DNA of 64,000 nucleotides from Paenibacillus periandrae (GTDB taxonomy: Bacteria > Bacillota > Bacilli > Paenibacillales > NBRC-103111). A program made the position numbers and the translations under genes. The notes beneath the pieces are model-generated. The model saw only the letters and a program-made list of their open reading frames with translations. It searched no databases and was not told the origin of the DNA. The DNA is taken from the NCBI RefSeq assembly GCF_022458865.1, contig NZ_JAJNMU010000016.1:171125-235124 (forward strand). Direction: 5' to 3'. Position 1 is the first letter of the stretch, and every line of letters begins with the position of its first letter. Of this stretch, positions 46,345 through 55,369 are shown piece after piece.

Positions 46345-46530
46345 CTATAAGCCTCCGACGAACGGAGCTTGGTCACTAATCAGGTTGGCCAAGCAAACTG
46401 TTTCTAGAGCAAGCGATTCCTTGTTGCTATCGTTTGCAGGTATAGCTAATGTATGTTCGGATTGGATGGTCATAAGTACAAGAGCACCTCCATTGGCTCC
46501 ACCCTGTATTGTTTTCAACTGTTTTGACAT
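46345..46530 (-). CDS. possible small protein
   Basis: 61 codons from ATG 46530 (MSKQLKTIQGGANGGALVLM). Weak ribosome binding site, no family recognised, no membrane helix. Its tail overlaps nothing. Listed because the flanking 400 bases hold no other gene; it may be a chance frame. Confidence 0.25.
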   Translation of the reverse strand: MSKQLKTIQGGANGGALVLMTIQSEHTLAIPANDSNKESLALETVCLANLISDQAPFVGGL

Positions 46531-46681
46531 GCATTCACGGTCCATTAAGATGATCGTAATGCAGAACATATTGGCATAGCCATTCTATCATGTCCCGAGC
46601 ATCTCAGAGAAGATTTGCAGGATTGAATATCAGGATATCCAATAACAAAAACGAAACTTCATTCTAGCAGATACGGTTCTA

Positions 46682-46728
46682 TTGACAATAATCCTAATCC
46701 GCTTTATATTTTGATTATCATGTATGTC
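46682..46728 (+). promoter_or_regulatory. promoter and candidate autoregulatory operator of the TetR gene
   Basis: TTGACA (46682-46687), 17 bases, TATATT (46705-46710), then GATTATCATGTATGTC (46713-46728) around the expected start of transcription. The last block resembles, in reverse, the dyad before the next gene. Confidence 0.6.
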
Positions 46729-46750
46729 AATTAAAAAAGAGGGGTACACC

Positions 46751-47404
46751 ATGTCGCCACGTACAAAAGAACAAAATGAAGAGATTCGTAAGCAGCGGAC
46801 ACAAGAGATTTTGCAGGCAGCCATTCTTGTTTATGCGGAAAAAGGTTACGCGGCATCTGAGATTGGTGAAGTAGCGGAACGGGCAGGTCTGGCGCGCGGG
46901 CTGGTTTACCACTATTTCAAAAACAAGCAAACCTTGTTTCGTGAACTGTACGAGTACATGATGAACAGGACCCAACATTTTACGAAATCCCATTTCCAAC
47001 AAGAGGGCTCATCGTTTAATCTGTTCAGTGAGTACGCACGATTGGTTTGCAAGCAAGTACTGGATGAACCTGAGGTATCTCGCTTTTACATGCGAATCAG
47101 CATGGATGTGCATTACTTGTATACTGCTGAACCATTTTCTCCGTTTGAATGGGTGAAGAGCTTCATAGAACCGATGGCGCAAGCCATTGAGAAGGGCATT
47201 AACCAAAAGACGATTCGTCGGGGAAATGCAAGCCTTATGGCTATGCAATTCTGGGGTGCCGTATCACAAGGCATGAATTATTTAGACAAACTGCAGCAAG
47301 ATCTCTTCTCACAGGGGACTTTGGAGCAGGAGATGAAGGAGCAGCTAGAGGTGCTTTTAGAGCAAGTGATTGAGTCGGCTTTAGGGGTAGTAAGGCCAGA
47401 GTAA
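46751..47404 (+). CDS. TetR/AcrR-family transcriptional regulator
   Basis: 217 residues from ATG 46751 with GAGGGG upstream; an earlier in-frame ATG at 46724 is in the operator region. Helix-turn-helix: ILQAAILVYAEKGYAASEIG, then ERAGLARGLVYHYFKNKQTL. The ligand domain is all-helical. Followed 53 bases later by an unknown gene whose upstream region carries a similar dyad, so the two form a likely regulator-target pair. Confidence 0.88.
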   Translation: MSPRTKEQNEEIRKQRTQEILQAAILVYAEKGYAASEIGEVAERAGLARGLVYHYFKNKQTLFRELYEYMMNRTQHFTKSHFQQEGSSFNLFSEYARLVCKQVLDEPEVSRFYMRISMDVHYLYTAEPFSPFEWVKSFIEPMAQAIEKGINQKTIRRGNASLMAMQFWGAVSQGMNYLDKLQQDLFSQGTLEQEMKEQLEVLLEQVIESALGVVRPE

Positions 47405-47423
47405 TTTTTTTATTCTTATTATT

Positions 47424-47439
47424 GACAATCGTGATAGTC
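47424..47439 (+). promoter_or_regulatory. candidate TetR operator before the unknown gene
   Basis: GACAATCGTGATAGTC, an imperfect dyad (GACnATC-NN-GATnGTC) just before the ribosome binding site of the gene at 47457. It shares ATTGACA and TGATA with the reverse of the site in the TetR promoter. Confidence 0.4.
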
Positions 47440-47456
47440 TGAAAAGGAGAGGACAA

Positions 47457-47978
47457 ATGACGTTAGCAGCAGTAAAAAAACAGGATTTTGATTCATTGGA
47501 TGATGAAAGACTCGGGTGGGTATGCATGGAACCAACCTTTCTTCAAATTCGCGGAAAAGATATGTCCGTGAAAACACAAGTAATAGCTCAACTCACCAAG
47601 GGACAACAGGCATTATGCATGTTTAGAGTATTGTACGATCATGCCAAAAACTCGGTGATTGAGTATTATGCTTGGATATCCTACTTGCTGGATAAACCGG
47701 GTTATTGGTCAAGTGTGAATGAAGGCTTGCGTTTCTTTGGCGATACTTCCATGATCCGTTTGCTTGAGGAAACGCAAGAGGTTCTCGAAGCAAGGAACCA
47801 CAAGCTAGGTGTGCAATGGAGTGAAGCTACTTTTAAAGACTTGGATCACGATAATGAACTCCTAAACGCTGTAAGTCTTTTATTTGAACGCTTTCATGAG
47901 ATCGCTCTGGATAGTCTCAAACAAATTAGAACGTATATTCGCTCCAACCCGCAACACTTTGTAGAAATAGAAAGCTAA
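47457..47978 (+). CDS. hypothetical protein, likely TetR-controlled
   Basis: 173 residues, ATG behind AAAAGGAGAGG. Soluble, with two Tyr/Trp-rich helices (VIEYYAWISYLLDKPGYWSS) and FFGDTSMIRLLEETQEVLEA, a pattern reminiscent of DUF4375/DMP19-like helical proteins, but I cannot confirm it. Directly downstream of a TetR gene and preceded by a dyad, so it is probably the effector-responsive gene of that regulator. Confidence 0.6.
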   Translation: MTLAAVKKQDFDSLDDERLGWVCMEPTFLQIRGKDMSVKTQVIAQLTKGQQALCMFRVLYDHAKNSVIEYYAWISYLLDKPGYWSSVNEGLRFFGDTSMIRLLEETQEVLEARNHKLGVQWSEATFKDLDHDNELLNAVSLLFERFHEIALDSLKQIRTYIRSNPQHFVEIES

Positions 47979-48137
47979 AATCACCTCATCTAAGCTTGGC
48001 TTCTAAGTGGACCAAGAAATTAGGATAGTGAGCTCACGGATGCCCGTGCGACCGCTAGTGATGTTCAGGGCGGAGATCTGACTTTGTCAATCATCGGAAC
48101 GGGAACCGTGGCCACCTAAAGAAAGGTTTGATATCAT

Positions 48138-48551
48138 TTGGAAATTAGGATTATTGAGAAAGAACAAGCTTGGCAATTGCGTCATAAAGTAATGTGGCCG
48201 GAGAAGGATTTCGATTTTATAAAACTGAAAAATGACGACGAGGGTACTCACTATGGACTTTTTGAAGGGGAAGAACTGATTTCAGTGGTGTCACTCTTCA
48301 TTCATGGAGTACAAGCACAGTTTAGAAAGCTTGCAACGCTATCCAGTCATCAAAATAAAGGCTATGGAAGCAAACTCCTGAATTATGTACTCATCGAAGC
48401 AGAGCGCCTAGGCGCAAAGCGGATTTATTGCAATGCAAGAATCGAAAAAGCACCGTTCTATGAGAAATTAGGACTTTCTAAAACTGACGCGACCTTTAGT
48501 AAAAGCGCCAAAGCTTATATTGTTATGGAACGTTTCTACGATGACGTGTAA
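48138..48551 (+). CDS. GNAT-family N-acetyltransferase
   Basis: 137 residues from TTG 48138, ten bases after AAAGG. The acetyl-CoA binding loop LSSHQNKGYGSKLLNYVLIE (motif Q/RxxGxG/A) and the C-terminal strand region NARIEKAPFYEKLGL are clear. Acceptor substrate unknown. Upstream, a C-terminal scrap (SDVQGGDLTLSIIGTG) of an unidentified gene ends at about 48118. Confidence 0.85.
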   Translation: MEIRIIEKEQAWQLRHKVMWPEKDFDFIKLKNDDEGTHYGLFEGEELISVVSLFIHGVQAQFRKLATLSSHQNKGYGSKLLNYVLIEAERLGAKRIYCNARIEKAPFYEKLGLSKTDATFSKSAKAYIVMERFYDDV

Positions 48552-48599
48552 GTCTCACTGATATAACCAACGGGACAAAATAGTGCAATCAATTGAAAC

Positions 48600-48634
48600 G
48601 GGATCTGCGACTGCTGCGGGTCCCTTTTTCATTG
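48600..48634 (+). terminator. intrinsic terminator after the GNAT gene
   Basis: GGGATC...GGTCCC hairpin with a GC-rich loop followed by T5. Confidence 0.6.
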
Positions 48635-48783
48635 CGATTTTGGAAGCATTTCTTTTTTTCTTTGCCTTAAGTTAGGCAGGATTATTGAATAAGGTTGGTA
48701 GCCTGGTTATACTAATTATTTGAATTTGCAACTTTACAAGCATATATACAGTCTAAAGAATACTAGCAATTCAGGAGGTATTT

Positions 48784-49227
48784 ATGAAAAACAAAGCTTA
48801 TGGCGCATGTCTTTTAATGATTATGCTGATTTGTTCAGCTTGTTCTAATGTCGAAACTCCGAAGCAAAAAGCAATATCAACCTCAAGCAACCAAGCGAAA
48901 CAGATTCATACACGTACTGAGCTTTTGAGGGTATATACAGATTTAACAGAGGAATCGAATTGGTGGGTTGTTCCAGAAAACGTTAGTACGATGACTATAT
49001 ATGCAGAGGCTGAAAATACAGAATCAGTTTTATTTTGGATAGCACCAACAGGGACGGAAGCAGGGAGTGAAAGAAAACTCATTGGTTACGACATAGATGG
49101 AAGTGATGGATGGTCTTACACATGGGAGTTCGGTAGTCGGACATTTCATGATCATATCCAAGTTCAAGCATTAGGAATTGATGGTTCTACACAAGCAAAT
49201 ATGTATATCAATGTACACACCCCTTAA
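48784..49227 (+). CDS. secreted lipoprotein of unknown function
   Basis: 147 residues, behind AGGAGG. Signal peptide MKNKAYGACLLMIMLICSAC with lipobox CSAC and lipidated Cys at 20. The mature part has a compact beta-type domain (NWWVVPENVSTMTIYAEAEN, SVLFWIAPTGTEAG, DGWSYTWEFGSRTFHDHIQV), possibly an immunoglobulin-like or carbohydrate-binding fold. No family recognised. Anchored on the outer face of the cytoplasmic membrane. Confidence 0.78.
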   Translation: MKNKAYGACLLMIMLICSACSNVETPKQKAISTSSNQAKQIHTRTELLRVYTDLTEESNWWVVPENVSTMTIYAEAENTESVLFWIAPTGTEAGSERKLIGYDIDGSDGWSYTWEFGSRTFHDHIQVQALGIDGSTQANMYINVHTP

Positions 49228-49282
49228 ATCTTACTGTTTATCCATCCTGTAAGTCCTAAGATTTGGCAGTACCCTACAAATT

Positions 49283-49873
49283 TCAAACTTTCTGATCAAG
49301 GCATGGTGTTTTACGTATATATAACGTTAAAATTTTTGCTATATCTTCGGGAGGAATTGTACGATCAGTCTTAAACCAGTGTTGTATAATTCCAAACTGT
49401 GCATTTCCTAAATAAGCAATTACATAGTCAGAAAACAGGCTTTCATTACTAGATTGATCTCGTTTCAGATTTTCATACAAACGTGTGCCTACTAAATACT
49501 GGAGCCGTTCTCTTAATTCTGCTGGAGCTGACGAATGGAATAGTGCTTTAAAAAAACTGGCATGCTTATGCAAGTATTGAAAGGCTTGGGTGATTGGAGG
49601 ATAAGCTCCTTGATGGTCAGGATGCTGCATCAACTTCTCAAGATTAATAGGTTCGAATACACTCAATAATCCTTGAATAAACGCCGTTTCCTCAATCAGA
49701 TGAAAAATATCTTTGTAGTGCAGATAAAAGGTGCCTCGATTTATTCCTGCTATTTCACAAAGGTTTTTAACTGTAAGCCCTTTAATACCTTCTTTCTCTA
49801 AAATATACAACAATGCGTTCTCCATTAGCGTACGACTGCGGATTACTCTCATATCCGTACTATTTTCGATCAT
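49283..49873 (-). CDS. TetR-family transcriptional regulator
   Basis: 196 residues. Helix-turn-helix LKNL-type: GIKGLTVKNLCEIAGINRGT, then FYLHYKDIFHLIEET. The C-terminal domain is of the TetR_C_33/YfiR-like helical type. Divergent from the aldo/keto reductase at 50060. The intergenic region carries two direct copies of a 23-base site, most likely its operators. Confidence 0.88.
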   Translation of the reverse strand: MIENSTDMRVIRSRTLMENALLYILEKEGIKGLTVKNLCEIAGINRGTFYLHYKDIFHLIEETAFIQGLLSVFEPINLEKLMQHPDHQGAYPPITQAFQYLHKHASFFKALFHSSAPAELRERLQYLVGTRLYENLKRDQSSNESLFSDYVIAYLGNAQFGIIQHWFKTDRTIPPEDIAKILTLYIRKTPCLDQKV

Positions 49874-49896
49874 TTGTTATTCCTCCCTATGATGAA

Positions 49897-49947
49897 CGTT
49901 GTACTTAGTTATCAACACTTTTGACGTTGTATCTATTAATCAACACA
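49897..49947. promoter_or_regulatory. two 23-bp direct repeats, probable TetR operators
   Basis: 49897-49919 (ACGTTGTA...ATCAACAC) and 49925-49947 (ACGTTGTA...ATCAACAC) agree at nearly every position. Each contains GTTG-N11-CAAC. They lie between the divergent TetR and aldo/keto reductase genes, 28 bases apart. Confidence 0.65.
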
Positions 49948-50059
49948 TGGCCTTTTATGTTCATTGACCCTCTCGTCATGCTTGATTATAATCGGTTCTA
50001 TAGCCTTAATCAACACGAGTTCATTACCTTTGGGCTGTATAAATTTAAGGAGGCGAACG

Positions 50060-51091
50060 ATGGAATACCGATATCTTGGAAGAACTGGTACAAAAGTAAG
50101 CACGTTTGCGTTAGGCGGATCAAGTTTTGGATCTAGGACAAGTGAAGAAGAAAGCATAAAAATTATTGATGAAGCATTGGACTTTGGCATCAATCTGATT
50201 GATACATCCAATAGATACGGAAATGGGGAATCAGAGCATATTATCGGTAAAGCTATTAAGAACAAGCGGCAAAATGTCATATTAGCTTCTAAATTTGGTG
50301 CTGAGGCTGCCAATGAATTAAATCAAGGCGGTGCATCTCGCCGTTGGATACGATCCGCTGTTGAACAAAGTCTATTACGTTTGCAAACCGATTATATAGA
50401 TCTTTATCAACTTCATCTTCCTTTTGAATTTGTTGCCTATGAAGAGATTCTATTAACGTTGAACGATTTGGTGAAGGAAGGGAAAATTCATCATATCGGC
50501 ACTTCAAATCACCTGGGTTGGCAAATTGTTCAAGCACAAGCCATTAGTGATCGATATCATATTCAGCGATTTGCAAGTGAGCAAACACCATATTCTATTA
50601 TTAATCGACGAATGGAATTTGAACTTGCTGAAGTAGCTAAACAATATGACCTTTCTCTATTGGTGTACAGTCCCTTATCTGGTGGATTACTAACTGGAAA
50701 ATACACGGCAGGGCAGGCTGCACAAAGCGATTCACGAGCTGCCACATTAAAAGGATATATGGATACATTAGATCCTGAACTAGCTGAAAATGAATATAAG
50801 TTTAAGATAATTGCAAAGTTGCAACAGCTGGCAAATGAAGCGGGAATTTCACTAGCGGATATGGCGATAGCTTTTACCCAAAGCCATCCATCCGTCACAT
50901 CCACTCTATGGGGACCACGCACTTTAGAGCAATTGAAAGCCTATATTTCCGGTGCACAGATGAGGCTCGGCACAGATGTGTTAGATGCTATTGATGCAAT
51001 TGTTCCACCAGGCAAACGTATCGATGACAAAGAGCAAACCTGGACTCCGGAGTGGATGAGTACCGAACGGCGCAGACGATACATTAACTGA
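50060..51091 (+). CDS. aldo/keto reductase
   Basis: 343 residues from ATG 50060, behind AAGGAGG; a longer frame from 49964 would run through the operators. N terminus MEYRYLGRTGTKVSTFALGG. Catalytic tetrad elements: Asp-Tyr in NLIDTSNRYGNGESE, Lys in VILASKF and the later LYQLHLP His. The NADPH-binding C terminus includes STLWGPRTLEQLKAY. YajO/YghZ-like AKR subgroup. Target of the divergent TetR regulator, so probably part of an inducible detoxification response. Confidence 0.9.
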   Translation: MEYRYLGRTGTKVSTFALGGSSFGSRTSEEESIKIIDEALDFGINLIDTSNRYGNGESEHIIGKAIKNKRQNVILASKFGAEAANELNQGGASRRWIRSAVEQSLLRLQTDYIDLYQLHLPFEFVAYEEILLTLNDLVKEGKIHHIGTSNHLGWQIVQAQAISDRYHIQRFASEQTPYSIINRRMEFELAEVAKQYDLSLLVYSPLSGGLLTGKYTAGQAAQSDSRAATLKGYMDTLDPELAENEYKFKIIAKLQQLANEAGISLADMAIAFTQSHPSVTSTLWGPRTLEQLKAYISGAQMRLGTDVLDAIDAIVPPGKRIDDKEQTWTPEWMSTERRRRYIN

Positions 51092-51293
51092 AATGGGATT
51101 AGACTGCTCCCCAATAATTGCTTTCGATTGGTAATATCACCAGCCCTAAGATGGGCTCAACTACCCCGCAATCCAATGTATTTCCCTTGTATCGTCCAAT
51201 GCGAATTAATCTTGCGTTTTGTCGAATTTTCCTCCTGGAGATGGTCCATGTTATGATGCTTGTATCCATACATATTTAAGGGAGGCACGGAGC

Positions 51294-52244
51294 ATGGCCA
51301 GAAAAAGATATGCCAATATGAATGCGGCGGCGAAGGTTAATTCTTTGCAGGATGTGCGCAAGTGGCAAAAGGAGCGGAAGACGAAGGTAAAGGATCTCAG
51401 CTTTGCTGTATCGCAAAGCCCGGATAAGAAGCTTGATTTGTTGCGAACGAATCGTGAACAAACGACAATTACCTGGATTGGACATTCGACCTTCCTGCTG
51501 CAGACAGCAGGTCTCAATATCGTGACCGATCCTGTCTGGGCTTCGCGTATGGGCTTTGCCAAGCGGCTCACGGAGCCGGGTCTCACGATCAGCGAGCTGC
51601 CGGAGATCGACGTGATCCTGTTGTCGCACGGCCATTACGATCATCTGCATGTCAGCTCCTTGCGGGCCATGCCGGGCCGCCCGCAGCTGCTCGTGCCTGA
51701 GGGACTTGGGAGCATGATGCGGCGTAAGGGCTTTAAAGCCGTAGTAGAGCTTACCTGGTGGGAAAGCATTGCGATCGGTGGAGCAGTCTTTCATTTTGTG
51801 CCCGCACAGCATTGGACACGCCGTACGCTGTGGGACACCAACACCTCTCACTGGGGAGGGTGGATCATTGAAGGCGAGGGTGACGGAGGAAGCTCCGCCC
51901 AGGGTTATGGTGGCAGCATTTATTTCGCCGGTGACAGCGGCTACTTTGACGGCTTCAAGCAGATTGGCGAGCGTTATGGCAGGCTGCAGTATGTACTGAT
52001 GCCGATTGGCGCTTATGAACCGGAGTGGTTCATGTCTATGCAGCATGTAACACCTGAGGAGGCTGTACAAGCATTTATGGATGTTAAAGGGGAAGTCTTT
52101 ATCCCCATGCACTATGGAGCCTTCAGACTGGCTGACGATACTGCACATGAGGCGCTTTCGCGACTGCATCAGGAGTGGGAGCGGCTCGAGCTTGAAGCTC
52201 GCAGACTACAAACACTGCTTCTTGGCGAGACTTTAATTGTATAG
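51294..52244 (+). CDS. MBL-fold metallohydrolase, NAPE-PLD-like
   Basis: 316 residues from ATG 51294, nine bases after AAGGGAGG. Metal motif H112-G-H114-Y-D116-H117 (LSHGHYDHLH). Further ligands lie in FVPAQHWTRR and FAGDSGYFDGFKQIGERYG, and the last in FIPMHYGAF. The pattern MPIGAYEPEWFMSMQHVTPE is that of the N-acyl-phosphatidylethanolamine phospholipase D-like branch. Bacterial substrate unknown. Confidence 0.88.
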   Translation: MARKRYANMNAAAKVNSLQDVRKWQKERKTKVKDLSFAVSQSPDKKLDLLRTNREQTTITWIGHSTFLLQTAGLNIVTDPVWASRMGFAKRLTEPGLTISELPEIDVILLSHGHYDHLHVSSLRAMPGRPQLLVPEGLGSMMRRKGFKAVVELTWWESIAIGGAVFHFVPAQHWTRRTLWDTNTSHWGGWIIEGEGDGGSSAQGYGGSIYFAGDSGYFDGFKQIGERYGRLQYVLMPIGAYEPEWFMSMQHVTPEEAVQAFMDVKGEVFIPMHYGAFRLADDTAHEALSRLHQEWERLELEARRLQTLLLGETLIV

Positions 52245-52566
52245 CGTTCAATAGCCCTAGTGTCTGGACATTATCACGAATACCAACTGTGACGAAACCA
52301 TCAGTTGAAGCCAAATGGCAGATGTGTGTAAAGGTATCCAAGGCACACGCAAGAATTATTTGGCTTGGTTTCGTTACTTAGACAGCAAGGAATATGAGAA
52401 TACCGCATCGAATAAGAAAAATATGTGGGCCAAATCGTGCCTATTTACTGTGACCGACACGAACACCAAGCTTCGGCTTTCTGCTTATTCTTGTTAAGCT
52501 AAACGGAGTTTACTTCAATCCGCAAGTTTTATTTAGAACAATTTGATAAATGAACGGAAGTGACTA
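52245..52566. other. intergenic region with coding-like remnant
   Basis: About 320 bases. A plus-strand frame of 60 codons (52315-52497) reads VCKGIQGTRKNYLAWFRYLD and looks like a gene scrap, but it lacks a ribosome binding site and a recognisable family. Confidence 0.3.
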
Positions 52567-53079
52567 ATGAACATTCGTCTGTTGAATGACTCTGATGCCC
52601 AAGTGTACAAGGAAGTAAGGTTGCGTGCATTGAAAAATGATCCTGATGCATTTGGATCAATGTATGAGCAAGAAGAAACTAAACCTCTGGGGCACATTAT
52701 AGAAAGGATACACCATACAAAAGATCAATTTGCATTGGGATGTTTTGACGACAATAACACATTAGTTGGCATTGTCAATTTTTTACGTGAAAACAGGCTT
52801 AAGACGGCACATAAAGGAAATATTTACGGCATGTACGTAGAGCCTAAATTTCGAGGACGGGGGTTAGGTAAAGCCCTTCTAATAGCCTTGATTGAAAGAG
52901 CAACAAAAGAATGTGAAGGGTTGGAACAGATTCATTTGACGGTTGTGTCTAATAACAAATCAGCAAAACGCTTATATGTCTCGCTGGGGTTTGAAGTTTA
53001 CGGTGTAGAACCACATGCATTAAAGTTTGATGAACAGTATTTTGATGAAGACTTAATGATTTTAAGATTGCGACATTAA
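52567..53079 (+). CDS. GNAT-family N-acetyltransferase
   Basis: 170 residues behind GGAAGTGACTA. N terminus MNIRLLNDSDAQVYKEVRLR. The acetyl-CoA loop VEPKFRGRGLGKALLIALIE and the end strand NKSAKRLYVSLGFEVYGVEP are clear, a RimI/YkkB-type protein. Acceptor not known. Terminator follows. Confidence 0.9.
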   Translation: MNIRLLNDSDAQVYKEVRLRALKNDPDAFGSMYEQEETKPLGHIIERIHHTKDQFALGCFDDNNTLVGIVNFLRENRLKTAHKGNIYGMYVEPKFRGRGLGKALLIALIERATKECEGLEQIHLTVVSNNKSAKRLYVSLGFEVYGVEPHALKFDEQYFDEDLMILRLRH

Positions 53080-53105
53080 ACTAAAGGGCACGATAGCTCA
53101 ATGAA

Positions 53106-53131
53106 CCGCCTTTTCAGCAAGGCGGCTTTCT
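53106..53131 (+). terminator. intrinsic terminator after the GNAT gene
   Basis: CCGCCTT-TTCAGC-AAGGCGG, seven perfect pairs, followed by CTTTCTT. Confidence 0.7.
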
Positions 53132-53310
53132 TATGGTTTATTATCAACATTAGAATTTAACATAGCCATTAATATAAGAAAGTTTCATAGTCTTTATGGA
53201 TTTCTAGACAGACGGCTCTGTTAGTACGGGACTATAAAAGTGAACATTGTCGATTAATTGTGCATAAGAACATTAGTTCTGATATACTGAAGAAAAAGGA
53301 GAAATGTACC

Positions 53311-53664
53311 ATGGGTATTTCTATTTATTATACTTGTATGAGAAACCATAACCTTACCAGCAGTGAGGAGCAAGAGATAACAGCCATCATTGATAAATAC
53401 AATATAGGTTTTGAAATGAAGGATATTGGAGAAACATTTTGTGTTTATGACTATGAGCAGGATGAACCAACAGTGATTTTTGCAGGCTCAACAAAGCTTC
53501 CCTTTTCAGATGATTTTGAAGATACATTGCATGCGCTGTTTTATTGGTTGACCTGCTTGACGGATATTAGAAGAAGTATTTCTAATGGGGATTGGCATGT
53601 GCATCTAGATGATACGGATGCCATTTGGGATGAGGAAGCGGGCTGGCAAATGCCAGAAGATTAG
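53311..53664 (+). CDS. hypothetical protein
   Basis: 117 residues from ATG 53311, nine bases after AAGGAG; a start at 53260 has none. Acidic (ends DAIWDEEAGWQMPED), with SIYYTCMRNHNLTSSEEQEI at the N terminus. The opening strand plus acidic helices are seen in several small uncharacterised Bacillota proteins, but I cannot name the family. No membrane segment. Confidence 0.65.
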   Translation: MGISIYYTCMRNHNLTSSEEQEITAIIDKYNIGFEMKDIGETFCVYDYEQDEPTVIFAGSTKLPFSDDFEDTLHALFYWLTCLTDIRRSISNGDWHVHLDDTDAIWDEEAGWQMPED

Positions 53665-53957
53665 TAGCTATCTCGACATATACTGCTGGTTTAATCAACA
53701 CGACGATCCTTCTCCGAGTGTGCGCTAGGTGATAGCAGATTTGGGGGCTGTACTGGCGAAATGATGAACAGGAGTAGAGGCCCTGCTGCGCTTTATTTGT
53801 AATCGGGCGCAAGAACTGGCTGTTTGCGAATACGCCGCGCGGAGCTCAGGCTATTCATGTCATGACACTACATTGAAGTAACGGAATATAATATTTCAAG
53901 TCAAACAAAAGTGAAGAGAAATTTGGATAATAAGCTTGCAGGGAAGGAGGCATCTGA
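53665..53957. other. intergenic region
   Basis: About 290 bases; nothing recognisable besides the GGAGG ribosome binding site of the cyclase gene near its end. Confidence 0.4.
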
Positions 53958-54509
53958 GTGAGAGTGATCGATTTGTCGTTGCCGATTGCGCACGGCATGC
54001 CCGTTTATCCCGGTGATCCGGAGGTAAAAGTCAAAGTGACGCATACATACGAGAGTCACAATTGGGAGCTGCGGCTGCTTTCGATGGGCAGCCATACCGG
54101 AACACACGTGGACGCGCCTTCACACATGCACCCTGGTTCCGCAACATTGGATGAACTGCCATTGGAGCGATTTTTCGGATCATCGCGCTTAGTACGGATC
54201 GAAGACCCGACATGGCCGGAAGGTCGTGGTCTGTTTTTTGCAGAATCCGTCGGGCTAGAATGCTTTGATCGACTCGCTGCGCTGTGGCCGCCGTTCGTCG
54301 GCGGCGAACTGTCTGAAGAACTGGAGCGCGCGTTGTTAGGTATCGGAATTGTGACGTATACGGGGCTACAGGGTTTGGATCGTCTTTCCGGCGGAGCCGA
54401 CTTTATGTTTTACGGATTTCCTCTGCGCATCGTCAGTGGTGACGGTTCCCCGGTACGAGCTGTTGCGGTAGTGGAGGCTGAACCGGCTGGACTTGGAATG
54501 AACGAATAA
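53958..54509 (+). CDS. cyclase/kynurenine formamidase-like metal hydrolase
   Basis: 183 residues from GTG 53958 behind AAGGAGG. The cyclase-family motifs are complete: LPIAHGMPVYPGDPE at the N terminus and MGSHTGTHVDAPSHMHPG, the HxGTHxDxPxH metal site. KynB relatives hydrolyse N-formylkynurenine; others act on different amides or lactones. No tryptophan-degradation genes are nearby, so the substrate stays open. Terminator follows. Confidence 0.87.
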   Translation: MRVIDLSLPIAHGMPVYPGDPEVKVKVTHTYESHNWELRLLSMGSHTGTHVDAPSHMHPGSATLDELPLERFFGSSRLVRIEDPTWPEGRGLFFAESVGLECFDRLAALWPPFVGGELSEELERALLGIGIVTYTGLQGLDRLSGGADFMFYGFPLRIVSGDGSPVRAVAVVEAEPAGLGMNE

Positions 54510-54535
54510 AATGTACTAGCGGGGAACGATAGTAT

Positions 54536-54564
54536 GGAGCTGTCGGAAGGACAGCTCCTCTTTG
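54536..54564 (+). terminator. intrinsic terminator after the cyclase gene
   Basis: GGAGCTGTC-GGAAG-GACAGCTCC, nine perfect pairs, followed by TCTTTGATGTTT; the T tract is interrupted. Confidence 0.65.
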
Positions 54565-54741
54565 ATGTTTCTTTGAAGTCTAATGTTGATTGGCATATAT
54601 CTTTGTAACATACTGGAGTAGCCCTCGTTTTGTTCTAAAGTAGATGTCAAATCTCTGGATCGTCAATCATTCTAATTAATATTGATTAGTAAATGAGTTA
54701 TAATGTCATAGATCATTGCAATATCAATTGGAGGGTAGCAA

Positions 54742-55047
54742 ATGAAAAGTAAAGGAAAAGTAATTACAATTACGGTACTGGCTATTATTCTTTTTATCAT
54801 AGTTGGTAGCGTAATATGGTATTTCAACACTGGAGTGGGAGGAAGAGCTGTTAAAACATGGATATCCAATAACTCGGGTGGGTTGAATCGCACCGTTCAA
54901 GTCTATGATCAAGGCGGACATCTCATCAAAGAATATGAAGGCAAAATCGACGTACAGGATACAGAATACGGCAACAAAATACTGTTCGAGTTAAATGGCA
55001 AACGCACAATTATTTATAACGGTACAGTTATTATTCAAGAAAAATGA
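54742..55047 (+). CDS. small membrane-anchored protein
   Basis: 101 residues behind TTGGAGGG. One N-terminal transmembrane helix (VITITVLAIILFIIVGSVIW) follows a short basic head, then a beta-rich extracytoplasmic domain (TVQVYDQGGHLIKEYEGKID, KRTIIYNGTVIIQE). Similar small anchored proteins occur in Bacillus and Paenibacillus without known function. It stands just before the convergent membrane-protein cluster, but on the other strand. Confidence 0.7.
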   Translation: MKSKGKVITITVLAIILFIIVGSVIWYFNTGVGGRAVKTWISNNSGGLNRTVQVYDQGGHLIKEYEGKIDVQDTEYGNKILFELNGKRTIIYNGTVIIQEK

Positions 55048-55369
55048 TTTAATGATCGAGAGGCGTTGTAGTCATGCCTGATTGGGCAGAACAAAACGGT
55101 CTCATCGTACCTGGCAGGGTGGCGATTGCTAAAAAACCTCAAGAAGCACAAAAGAAACGCACCTCGAAGGGGGCGCTTTTTTTGTACAACAAATTAACAT
55201 TCTGGGTGCTGCCAATTATGGGTAAATATGCTGCGACAGGCTTGAGACAAAGAAAATTACAAAGAATCAAATCAGTGTATTACATCGGGATCAACCTACG
55301 GACATTAAAGCTGTTAAAGCGGCAGGTACTATTGGTTTTTCAAATCTAATTCGAACAACTTTCTCATAT
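55048..55369. other. intergenic region with possible remnants
   Basis: A 91-codon frame from 55074 (MPDWAEQNGLIVPGRVAIAK) and a scrap reading TDIKAVKAAGTIGFSNLIRT in another frame are visible. A GC-rich hairpin with T7 lies near 55160-55192. I cannot make a gene call. Confidence 0.3.
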
